Below are positions 1-5,014 of a stretch of 5,105 bases of DNA, piece by piece. The notes under the pieces were generated by a model. The model ran no database searches. It had not been told where the DNA came from and saw nothing but the letters and a program-made list of their open reading frames with translations. The DNA is taken from NCBI RefSeq assembly GCF_014204515.1, contig NZ_JACHLI010000071.1, positions 1 to 5,105 of the forward strand. The letters are read 5' to 3'. Source of the stretch: Pseudomonas nitroreducens. GTDB lineage: Bacteria > Pseudomonadota > Gammaproteobacteria > Pseudomonadales > Pseudomonadaceae. Position 1 is the stretch's first letter; each line of letters begins with the position of its first letter. The translations under genes and the position numbers were made by a program.

Positions 1-120
1 GCATGCGCGTGCTGATCGTGAGGCTTAACGCAATGGTCAGGGATGGCACACAGTGGCGAACGGAGAATGGGTAAAAGACAGTTGCTCCTACGAAAGCCTC
101 TGCCCAGAAATCCAGCAATA
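1..120. other. Left-edge sequence with no assignable gene
   Basis: No gene can be supported here. On the plus strand a frame is open from the window edge to a TAA at 72-74 and would give at most a 23-residue peptide from the ATG at 3. It has no visible ribosome binding site and no recognisable motif, so it could be chance or the very end of a gene lying outside the window. The only notable content is the 18-base dispersed repeat at 75-92, listed separately. Confidence 0.4.
75..92 (-). repeat. Dispersed repeat, copy 1 (GTAGGAGC type)
   Basis: Read on the minus strand this is CGTAGGAGCAACTGTCTT, identical over all 18 bases to the plus-strand sequence at 4735-4752, about 4.6 kb away in inverted orientation. 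The leading GTAGGAGC is also the head of the REP element at 4662 and, with one change, of the copy at 4931. It is therefore probably a variant or remnant of the same intergenic repeat family. It lies just downstream of the rluB terminator. Confidence 0.6.
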
Positions 121-146
121 GAAAAGGGCTCCGAAGAGCCCTTTTT
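121..146 (-). terminator. Rho-independent terminator of rluB
   Basis: Positions 122-131 and 136-145 are perfect 10-base inverted repeats separated by four bases. In the minus-strand transcript the stem GGGCUC/GAGCCC closes on a UUCG tetraloop, a very stable loop, and runs into a U tract (complement of 122-125). It begins 17 bases after the rluB stop codon. The plus-strand reading also ends in a T run (142-146), so the structure may stop transcription from both sides. Confidence 0.92.
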
Positions 147-162
147 CATTTGTCGCTAACGC

Positions 163-1668
163 TTAGCGCTTGAAGCCCGGACGCATGCCATCACCGGCCG
201 CCTGCGGACGGCGCTTGGCGATCGGCTTGCGGGCCACCGGCTTGCCGGGACGCTCGGCCAGCGGGGCGCCTTTCTCGCGAGCCGGACGGTCGCTCGGCGC
301 CTTGCGCGGGGCGCGGCCTTCGCCGGCATCGCTGCGCGGGCCACGGGCCGGACGGTCGGCGCCGTCACGCGGGGCGCGAGCCGGACGATCACCACCTGCA
401 TCACGCGGCTTGCGCGGTGCACGGCCTTCGCCGGCGTCGCTACGCGGGCCACGGGCCGGACGATCGGCGCCATCGCGCGGAGCGCGAGCCGGACGATCAC
501 CAGCGGCATCACGCGGTTTGCGCGGGGCGCGGCTATCGGCGGAGTCGCCACGCGGGGCGCGGGCCGGACGGTCACCGGCATCGCGCGGAGCACGCGCCGG
601 ACGCTCACCAGCACCATCACGGGACTGGCGCGGAGCGCGGCTGTCAGCGGAATCGCCACGCGGGGCGCGGGCGGGACGCTCGTCGGAATCGCGCGGACCA
701 CGGGCCGGACGCTCACCGGCAGCCGGACGGGGAGCACGTTGCGGACGCTCGCCTTCGACGCGCTCGGTACGGGTACGCGAACCACGGCCCGGACGCTCAC
801 TGGGCGCCAGCTTCTTGCCGAGCTTGCGCTCCTGGCGCTCGACCTTTTCCTTGGTCTTGGTGGAAACCGCCGGCAGGGCGACAGGCTTCAGGCCGACTTC
901 CTCGCTGAGGATGTCCAGCTCGCGCTGGCCCATTTCGCGGTAGCGGCCCATGGTCAGTTCGGAGGTCAGGAACACCGGTCCGAAGCGCACGCGCTTCAGG
1001 CGGCTGACCACCACGCCCTGGGATTCCCACAGGCGGCGGACTTCGCGGTTACGGCCTTCCATCACCACCACGTGGTACCAGTGGTTGAAGCCTTCGCCGC
1101 CCGGCGCTTCCTGGATGTCGCTGAACTTGGCCGGGCCGTCTTCGAGCATCACGCCGGCTTTCAGGCGTTCGATCATCTCTTCGTCGACTTCGCCGCGTAC
1201 GCGTACGGCGTACTCGCGGTCCATCTCGTAGGACGGGTGCATCAGGCGGTTGGCCAGTTCACCGTCGGTGGTGAACATCAGCAGGCCGGTGGTGTTGATG
1301 TCCAGGCGGCCGACGTTGATCCAGCGGCCGCTGCGCAGGCGCGGCAGGCGGTCGAACACGGTCGGACGGCCTTCCGGGTCGTCGCGGGTGCAGACTTCGC
1401 CTTCGGGCTTGTTGTAGATCAGCACGCGGCGGACGTGCTCTTCGATCTTCTCGCGCTTGAGCAGGCGGTCATCGACGGCGATGGCATCGCGGTCGCCCAC
1501 GCGCTGGCCGAGGGTGGCGACGGCGCCGTTGACCTTGACGCGGCCCTCGTCGATCCAGGCCTCGACGTCGCGGCGCGAGCCCACGCCCATGCGCGCGAGG
1601 ACTTTCTGCAGTTTCTCGCCGGCCGGGGCTGGGGTAAGTTCTTCGTGGTTTTCGTGCGTGTCGGTCAT
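163..1668 (-). CDS. rluB: RluB, 23S rRNA pseudouridine synthase with a long Arg/Pro-rich tail
   Basis: Cytoplasmic enzyme that isomerises a specific uridine of 23S rRNA to pseudouridine (U2605 in E. coli numbering) during large-subunit assembly. The 501-residue product has an N-terminal S4 RNA-binding domain (about 18-65, EKLQKVLARMGVGSRRDVE). The RsuA/RluB/E/F catalytic domain follows (about 80-255), with the motif GRLDINTTGLLMFT at 120-133. Asp123 is the expected catalytic aspartate. NREVRRLWE (207-215) is also typical of this family. E. coli RluB is roughly 290 residues; the excess here is a low-complexity basic tail from about 285 to the end, containing four 36-residue repeats. I chose the ATG at 1668 because GGGAGGTG (complement of 1675-1681) precedes it at good spacing; the frame stays open to 1743 but lacks such a site. 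It is divergent from the Nudix gene and followed by a strong terminator. The core function is secure; the role of the tail is unknown. Confidence 0.96.
   Translation of the reverse strand: MTDTHENHEELTPAPAGEKLQKVLARMGVGSRRDVEAWIDEGRVKVNGAVATLGQRVGDRDAIAVDDRLLKREKIEEHVRRVLIYNKPEGEVCTRDDPEGRPTVFDRLPRLRSGRWINVGRLDINTTGLLMFTTDGELANRLMHPSYEMDREYAVRVRGEVDEEMIERLKAGVMLEDGPAKFSDIQEAPGGEGFNHWYHVVVMEGRNREVRRLWESQGVVVSRLKRVRFGPVFLTSELTMGRYREMGQRELDILSEEVGLKPVALPAVSTKTKEKVERQERKLGKKLAPSERPGRGSRTRTERVEGERPQRAPRPAAGERPARGPRDSDERPARAPRGDSADSRAPRQSRDGAGERPARAPRDAGDRPARAPRGDSADSRAPRKPRDAAGDRPARAPRDGADRPARGPRSDAGEGRAPRKPRDAGGDRPARAPRDGADRPARGPRSDAGEGRAPRKAPSDRPAREKGAPLAERPGKPVARKPIAKRRPQAAGDGMRPGFKR
304..735 (-). 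repeat. Four tandem 108-bp (36-residue) repeats in the rluB tail
   Basis: RluB residues 312-347, 348-383, 384-419 and 420-455 align as four consecutive 36-residue units with no gap. They correspond to DNA 628-735, 520-627, 412-519 and 304-411. The consensus is roughly [KQ][PS]RDAxG[DE]RPAR, then APRD, a short acidic/small linker, RPAR[AG]PR, then a DSADS or DAGEG variant and RAPR. The last two units differ at only one of 36 residues (Ala389 versus Gly425), although their DNA differs at scattered positions. This in-frame tandem array looks able to expand or contract without disrupting the reading frame. Confidence 0.9.
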
Positions 1669-1714
1669 CTGGGCACCTCCCGGTGTGGCATGCAACGAAT
1701 AAAAAAGGTCGCGC

Positions 1715-1720
1715 ATCATA
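1715..1720 (-). promoter_or_regulatory. Candidate -10 element for rluB
   Basis: The minus strand reads TATGAT here, one base from the sigma-70 -10 consensus. It would place the transcript start about 40 bases before the rluB ATG. The matching -35 region (GTGCTT at 17-base spacing) is poor, so this is only a candidate. I found no equally good element facing the Nudix gene in the shared 122-base divergent gap. Confidence 0.35.
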
Positions 1721-1790
1721 CGCGCTCGCGGGCAGCAAAGCACCGTCCGCAGTCGGGAAAGACTAGCCGACTTACAGGGGGAATGAAGCC

Positions 1791-2225
1791 ATGCAGCAGG
1801 AAGACGACTTCACCGGCGCCAAGCTCGCGCTGTTTCACGCGGGCCAACTGGTGGTCTACAAGCGTGATGAGAAGGCCGGTATCCCCTACCCCGGTTGCTG
1901 GGATTTCCCCGGCGGCGGCCGCGAAGGCGGCGAAAGCCCGGCGCAATGCGCCCTGCGCGAGCTGGAGGAAGAGTTCGCCCTGCGCCTGGACGAGCAGCGC
2001 ATCGAATGGCAACGCCGCTACCCTGCCACCCACGGCCCGGCGCCCTGGGCCTGGTTCCTGGTGGCACGGCTGCAGCAGGCGGAGTTCGAGGCCATCCGCT
2101 TCGGCGACGAAGGCCAGTACTGGCGCCTGATGCGGGTCAGCGAATACCTCGCCCACGAGCAGGCGGTGGATTACCTGCAGGAACGCCTGCGGCATTTCCT
2201 CGCAGGGCGACTGGACATCGCCTGA
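1791..2225 (+). CDS. Nudix hydrolase (MutT-like)
   Basis: Predicted soluble Mg2+-dependent hydrolase of nucleoside-diphosphate-linked substrates; the exact substrate cannot be inferred. The 144-residue product is a single Nudix domain. The Nudix box runs from Gly42 to Leu64, with the pattern G-x5-E-x7-REL-x-EE: Glu48, Arg56, Glu57, Glu60 and Glu61 are in place, which preserves the metal-binding glutamates. The usual glycine near the end of the box (EExG) is alanine here (Ala63). WDFPGGGRE just before the box is typical of the fold. The start at 1791 is supported by AGGGGGA at 1776-1782, eight bases upstream. An ATG at 1783 is out of frame. The gene is transcribed away from rluB; I recall a similar rluB-Nudix pairing in P. 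aeruginosa, which fits a conserved chromosomal position. Its family membership is clear, its role is not. Confidence 0.93.
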   Translation: MQQEDDFTGAKLALFHAGQLVVYKRDEKAGIPYPGCWDFPGGGREGGESPAQCALRELEEEFALRLDEQRIEWQRRYPATHGPAPWAWFLVARLQQAEFEAIRFGDEGQYWRLMRVSEYLAHEQAVDYLQERLRHFLAGRLDIA

Positions 2226-2375
2226 TTCCGCGCGCCGGGCCGCTGATCCGTATTTGCGTGGCCCATCTGAATCTGTTTCCTCTCTCACCGTTTACCTAGA
2301 TTGCCCGCTCACCGGAGCACGCCGGATTGCAGTCCAGCGTGCGCCCGGACGTTCTGTCACAAGCGGGAATCCAGC

Positions 2376-3803
2376 ATGAACACGAGAAGCACGGAGCAGG
2401 CGTACAACTACAAGGTGGTCCGCCAATTCGCCATCATGACGGTGGTCTGGGGTGTGGTCGGCATGGCCATGGGGGTACTGATCGCCTCCCAGCTGGTCTG
2501 GCCGCAACTGAACCTGGACCTGCCGTGGACCAGTTTCGGGCGCCTGCGCCCGCTGCACACCAGCCTGGTGATCTTCGCCTTCGGTGGCTGCGCGCTGTTC
2601 GCCACCAGCTACTACACGGTGCAGCGCACCTGCCAGACCCGGCTGTTTTCCGACAGCCTCGCGGCCTTCACCTTCTGGGGCTGGCAGGCGCTGATCGTGA
2701 CCATGATGATCAGCCTGCCGCTGGGTTACACCACTACCAAGGAATACGCCGAGATCGAATTCACCGGCGCGGTGTGGATGGCCATCGTCTGGGTCGCCTA
2801 TGCCGTGGTGTTCTTCGGCACGCTGCTCAAGCGCAAGACCTCGCACATTTATGTGGGCAACTGGTTCTTCGCCGCCTTCATCCTGGTCACGGCGATGCTG
2901 CACATCGTCAACCACCTGGCCATTCCGGTGGACTGGTTCAAGTCCTACCCGGTGTATTCCGGCGCCACCGACGCCATGGTGCAGTGGTGGTACGGGCACA
3001 ACGCGGTGGGCTTCTTCCTCACCACCGGCTTCCTCGGCATGATGTATTACTTCGTGCCCAAGCAGGCCGGGCGCCCGGTGTATTCCTACCGGCTGTCCAT
3101 CGTCCACTTCTGGGCGCTGATCACCCTGTACATCTGGGCCGGCCCGCACCACCTGCACTACACCGCCCTGCCCGACTGGGCACAGAGCCTGGGCATGGTG
3201 ATGTCGCTGATCCTCCTGGCACCCAGCTGGGGCGGCATGATCAACGGCATGATGACGCTCTCCGGCGCCTGGCATAAGTTGCGCACCGACCCGATCCTGC
3301 GTTTCCTGGTGGTGTCCCTGGCGTTCTACGGCATGTCGACCTTCGAAGGTCCGATGATGGCGATCAAGACCGTCAACGCCCTCTCTCACTACACTGACTG
3401 GACCATCGGCCACGTCCATGCCGGCGCGCTGGGCTGGGTGGCGATGATTTCCATCGGCTCGCTCTATCACCTGATCCCCAAGGTCTTCGGTCGCGAACAG
3501 ATGCACAGCATCGGTCTGATCAACGCACACTTCTGGCTGGCCACCATCGGCACGGTCCTCTACATCGCCTCGATGTGGGTCAACGGCATCACCCAGGGCC
3601 TGATGTGGCGGGCGGTGAACGCCGACGGCACGCTTACCTACTCCTTTGTCGAAGCGCTGCAGGCCAGCCACCCCGGCTTCGTGGTGCGCATGACGGGCGG
3701 GCTGATGTTCCTCAGCGGCATGCTGTTGATGGCCTGGAATACCTGGGTGACCGTGCGCCAGGCGCGCCCCGAGGCGATGCGTGTCGCCGAGCGGATGGCC
3801 TGA
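2376..3803 (+). CDS. ccoN: cbb3-type cytochrome c oxidase catalytic subunit I, orphan CcoN4-like
   Basis: Inner-membrane catalytic subunit of cbb3 oxidase, the high-affinity terminal oxidase that reduces O2 to water and pumps protons. The 475-residue product has about 12 hydrophobic segments. All expected ligands are visible, offset by one from P. stutzeri numbering: His61 and His348 (low-spin heme b), His346 (heme b3), His208, His258 and His259 (CuB), and Tyr252 of the His-Tyr cross-link. Signature stretches are YGHNAVGF (206-213), YIWAGPHHLHY (252-262), STFEGP with Glu324, and TDWTIGHVHAGALGW (340-354). I prefer the ATG at 2376 to the one at 2301 because MNTRSTEQAYNYKVV is a normal CcoN N-terminus; the ribosome site (GCGGGA, 2364-2369) is weak. 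No ccoO or ccoP follows, only a small CcoQ-like gene one base downstream. This matches the orphan CcoN4 arrangement known in P. aeruginosa (PA4133 with PA4134), whose product partners CcoO/CcoP from other operons. The assignment to the N4 type is inference. The 150-base gap upstream must hold the promoter unless transcription reads through from the Nudix gene; I see no good ANR/FNR box there. Confidence 0.96.
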   Translation: MNTRSTEQAYNYKVVRQFAIMTVVWGVVGMAMGVLIASQLVWPQLNLDLPWTSFGRLRPLHTSLVIFAFGGCALFATSYYTVQRTCQTRLFSDSLAAFTFWGWQALIVTMMISLPLGYTTTKEYAEIEFTGAVWMAIVWVAYAVVFFGTLLKRKTSHIYVGNWFFAAFILVTAMLHIVNHLAIPVDWFKSYPVYSGATDAMVQWWYGHNAVGFFLTTGFLGMMYYFVPKQAGRPVYSYRLSIVHFWALITLYIWAGPHHLHYTALPDWAQSLGMVMSLILLAPSWGGMINGMMTLSGAWHKLRTDPILRFLVVSLAFYGMSTFEGPMMAIKTVNALSHYTDWTIGHVHAGALGWVAMISIGSLYHLIPKVFGREQMHSIGLINAHFWLATIGTVLYIASMWVNGITQGLMWRAVNADGTLTYSFVEALQASHPGFVVRMTGGLMFLSGMLLMAWNTWVTVRQARPEAMRVAERMA

Positions 3804-3804
3804 G

Positions 3805-4035
3805 ATGACACTGTGGCTGGGGTTGTTCGGCCTGCTGGCGCTGTATTTCGGCGTCGGCTGGTGCCTGCGTGCGCACCGCGAGCGCGGTATCGAGGAGGCC
3901 AGCATGCTGCCCTTTGCCGATGACGAAGAGGTCGCCCGACGCATGGAGAAGGCCACCGGGCGCAGCCGAACCGGCTGCGCCTGCCCCGGCCGCTGCCAGG
4001 GCGATTGCCAGCACTGGCGCGACTGGCAGCCCTAG
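3805..4035 (+). CDS. ccoQ: CcoQ-like small membrane protein with a Cys-rich C-terminus
   Basis: Predicted single-pass inner-membrane accessory subunit of a cbb3 oxidase (CcoQ/FixQ class, thought to stabilise the complex). The 76-residue product has one transmembrane segment (about 2-20) followed by a basic stretch (LRAHRER). Then comes EEASMLPFADDEEVARRMEK (30-49), whose LPFADD core is characteristic of CcoQ-type proteins. The tail is unusual: Cys58, Cys60, Cys64 and Cys68 form C-x-C-x3-C-x3-C, with His70 close by, in the segment GCACPGRCQGDCQH. Classical CcoQ lacks this as far as I know. The start at 3805 is one base after the ccoN stop, so the two genes are surely co-transcribed and probably translationally coupled; an in-frame ATG at 3781 lies inside ccoN and would add eight non-hydrophobic residues. 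The gene call is secure; membership of CcoQ proper versus a related CcoN4 partner is less so. Confidence 0.88.
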   Translation: MTLWLGLFGLLALYFGVGWCLRAHRERGIEEASMLPFADDEEVARRMEKATGRSRTGCACPGRCQGDCQHWRDWQP

Positions 4036-4046
4036 TACGGCACTTT

Positions 4047-4060
4047 GCGGGCATGCCTGC
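4047..4060. other. Near-perfect 14-base palindrome downstream of ccoNQ
   Basis: GCGGGCATGCCTGC is symmetric about 4053/4054 with one G-T pair. It begins 12 bases after the CcoQ-like stop codon. It has no loop to speak of and no T run, so it is not a convincing intrinsic terminator. It could be a protein-binding site or chance in GC-rich DNA. Confidence 0.25.
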
Positions 4061-4081
4061 GACAGAGCGCCACATCACCTC

Positions 4082-4112
4082 CATCAATTTTCATTAGCAA
4101 GCACATCAATTT
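4082..4112 (+). promoter_or_regulatory. Direct repeat of CATCAATTT, 22 bases apart
   Basis: CATCAATTT occurs at 4082-4090 and again at 4104-4112, 22 bases start to start, about two DNA turns. The whole stretch is AT-rich in an otherwise GC-rich region and lies in the spacer between the CcoQ-like gene and the DUF2790 gene. Same-face direct repeats in an AT-rich island are typical of activator or response-regulator sites, but I do not recognise the motif. A -10/-35 pair cannot be assigned with confidence. Confidence 0.35.
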
Positions 4113-4127
4113 CCCGGCGGCGGCCAC

Positions 4128-4135
4128 GAGGAGGA
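4128..4135 (+). promoter_or_regulatory. Strong ribosome-binding-like GAGGAGGA with no annotated gene at usual spacing
   Basis: GAGGAGGA is a strong match to the anti-Shine-Dalgarno sequence, yet the nearest start in an open frame is the GTG at 4147, about 12 bases past its end, which is somewhat long. No ATG occurs at 5-9 bases. The site lies 160 bases before the DUF2790 gene, which has its own GAGGA at 4283-4287. Confidence 0.3.
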
Positions 4136-4146
4136 ATATCACTCCC

Positions 4147-4299
4147 GTGCCCCGCCACCTGATGGACGCCTGCAGCATCGTCCCCTGTCCTGTCTGGACC
4201 CCAGGACAGACATCATCGATGCCAGTGCTCCCCGGTGGGGCTTTCCAATCCCACTCAAGGGCCGCCGAGCGGACCCTTCATCGAGGAAATAAAGAATGA
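4147..4299 (+). other. Possible small upstream ORF (50 residues) overlapping the DUF2790 start
   Basis: A frame from the GTG at 4147 (or the ATG at 4162) runs to the TGA at 4297-4299, which overlaps the DUF2790 start codon as ATGA. A strong GAGGAGGA precedes it at 4128-4135. The four-base overlap is the usual geometry of translational coupling, so this might be a leader peptide. Against that, the predicted peptide is compositionally ordinary, with no signal, membrane segment or known motif, and in this GC-rich DNA many frames stay open by chance. I list it as a candidate only. Confidence 0.2.
4185..4209. other. Hairpin in the spacer upstream of the DUF2790 gene
   Basis: CTGTCCTG (4185-4192) and CAGGACAG (4202-4209) are perfect inverted repeats around a nine-base loop. 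No T run follows, so it is not a simple terminator. A second, weaker CCCC-GGT-GGGG hairpin at 4230-4240 is followed by CTTTCC. Together they could form a structured leader or an operator before the DUF2790 gene, whose ATG is 86 bases beyond the first hairpin. Confidence 0.4.
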
Positions 4300-4562
4300 A
4301 GCTTGCCTCTGTCGTGTCGGCTGTCATCTCCAGCCTCGCCCCGATGGCTTTTGCCCAGGACGCAATCAAGAACCCCGGCGCCGACCTGCCGGTTACCGAA
4401 TACCACTACGGCATGTCCCTGGACGTCGACAAGGTCCTGCACCGCACCGACAACACCGGCAAGGTCGGCATCGTGCCGGCGTACATGGTCTACCAGGATC
4501 ACGAAGGCCAGACCCACAAGGTGCGCTTCCTCGAATGGGGCGGCAGCACCAGCCAGGGCTGA
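4296..4562 (+). CDS. DUF2790-type small secreted (periplasmic) protein
   Basis: Small exported protein of unknown function. The 88-residue product begins with a signal peptide: Lys2, a hydrophobic core at about 4-17, and a likely signal peptidase I site AFA|Q after residue 20. The mature ~68 residues contain YHYGMSLDVDKVL (36-48) and GIVPAYMVYQDHEGQTHKVRFLEWG (58-82), which match the YxYGxxLDIxKV and VVPxxMxYxDxxGxxHxxxY pattern I associate with the DUF2790 family, common in Pseudomonas as several small paralogues. Family members I remember often carry cysteines before VVP and near the C-terminus; this one has none. The start is well supported by GAGGA at 4283-4287. It is 260 bases from the CcoQ-like gene, so it is probably a separate unit with its own control region, possibly including the hairpin and direct repeats upstream. 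No clear terminator follows; REP elements begin 100 bases downstream. Confidence 0.88.
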   Translation: MKLASVVSAVISSLAPMAFAQDAIKNPGADLPVTEYHYGMSLDVDKVLHRTDNTGKVGIVPAYMVYQDHEGQTHKVRFLEWGGSTSQG

Positions 4563-4661
4563 GGCTCAGCGAATATCGCTCTCCGGCCGTCTTGGCCAAC
4601 CCCGCGGGCCAGTGGTGGCGGTCGGGGGGCGATCCTGAAATCCTTCTGTGAATCCCGTTGG

Positions 4662-4703
4662 CGTAGGAGCGGACTCGGTCCGCGATCCGCCGGCAAGGCC
4701 GGC
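4662..4703 (+). repeat. REP element, copy 1, with an adjoining hairpin
   Basis: CGTAGGAGCGGACT starts a Pseudomonas REP-like element. GCGGAC (4669-4674) and GTCCGC (4678-4683) form a stem around three bases and are followed by GAT. A second perfect stem, GCCGGC (4689-4694) with GCCGGC (4698-4703) around AAG, directly follows. The first 25 bases match the element at 4931-4955 at 22 positions. Such elements are usually 3'-end structures that affect mRNA stability or serve as targets for REP-associated transposases. Confidence 0.75.
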
Positions 4704-4734
4704 ACCTGATAGCCACTCCGATTTTTCCGCCTTG

Positions 4735-4752
4735 CGTAGGAGCAACTGTCTT
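4735..4752 (+). repeat. Dispersed repeat, copy 2 (GTAGGAGC type)
   Basis: CGTAGGAGCAACTGTCTT is identical to the complement of 75-92. It shares the GTAGGAGC head with the REP 73 bases upstream but then diverges, and it has no second arm. It looks like a half-element or a separate subfamily. Confidence 0.6.
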
Positions 4753-4779
4753 CTTCTGATCGTTCGTACCTCGGATTTC

Positions 4780-4909
4780 CCCTCTCCCCCGCCCTGGCTG
4801 CGCGCCCCGCTCCGAAGGGAGAGGGCGCTATCCGTGCCGACTGACGCCATGGTTTCAGCCGGCACCGAACCAGTCCCCTCTCCCTTCAGGGAGAGGGTTA
4901 GGGAGAGGG
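4780..4909. repeat. Cluster of CCCTCTCCC / GGGAGAGGG inverted repeats
   Basis: The nine-base arm occurs five times in 130 bases: CCCTCTCCC at 4780 and 4876, and GGGAGAGGG at 4817, 4889 and 4901. The pair 4876-4884/4889-4897 forms a tight nine-base-pair hairpin with a TTCA loop. The pair 4780-4788/4817-4825 encloses a GC-rich 28-base loop. This is a widespread type of Pseudomonas/Xanthomonas intergenic repeat. The hairpins lack T runs, so classical termination is not supported. Confidence 0.7.
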
Positions 4910-4930
4910 CGGTCCCCGCGAAGAACTTTA

Positions 4931-4961
4931 CGTAAGAGCGGACTATGTCCGCGATGCTCTT
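4931..4961 (+). repeat. REP element, copy 2
   Basis: CGTAAGAGCGGACTATGTCCGCGAT matches copy 1 at 22 of 25 bases. GCGGAC (4938-4943) pairs with GTCCGC (4947-4952) around TAT. In an alternative fold, AAGAGC (4934-4939) pairs with GCTCTT (4956-4961). It is in the same orientation as copy 1, 269 bases away. Confidence 0.72.
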
Positions 4962-5014
4962 GCTTGTAGTTGGGTGTTTCAGCGTCGCTTCGGCGTGCGC
5001 ATTGGCTTCGTGTT

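Noticed and set aside
304..735. Regular repeats that could suggest a CRISPR array
   Set aside because: The units are contiguous 108-base coding repeats with no unique spacers and remain in frame with RluB.
156..943. Long frames in other phases across the rluB tail on both strands
   Set aside because: The 108-base repeats are a multiple of three and GC-rich, so stops are missing in several frames at once. The S4 and catalytic domains fix the true frame.
1669..1743. 25-residue N-terminal extension of RluB from 1743
   Set aside because: The GGGAGGTG ribosome site lies inside it and points to the ATG at 1668, and the candidate -10 also falls within the extension.
739..2130. 463-residue plus-strand frame spanning rluB and the Nudix gene
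   Set aside because: Antisense to rluB, crosses the divergent promoter region and runs out of frame through the Nudix gene. Composition is Ala/Val/His-rich without motifs.
2249..2262. CTGATCCGTATTTG upstream of ccoN as an ANR/FNR box
   Set aside because: The left half fits TTGAT at four of five positions but the right half fits ATCAA at only two of five, so it is not a credible site.
2301..2375. 25-residue N-terminal extension of CcoN from the ATG at 2301
   Set aside because: The extension (MPAHRSTPDCSP...) is not CcoN-like and has no ribosome site. The ATG at 2376 gives the usual family length and N-terminus.
2292..3956. 554-residue open frame on the minus strand opposite ccoN
   Set aside because: Rich in His, Gly, Arg and Gln with no domain. 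It is the antisense shadow of a highly conserved membrane protein gene in GC-rich DNA.
4648..4935. 95-residue plus-strand frame MNPVGVGADSV...
   Set aside because: It runs straight through a REP element and the CCCTCTCCC repeats, with no ribosome site or motif.
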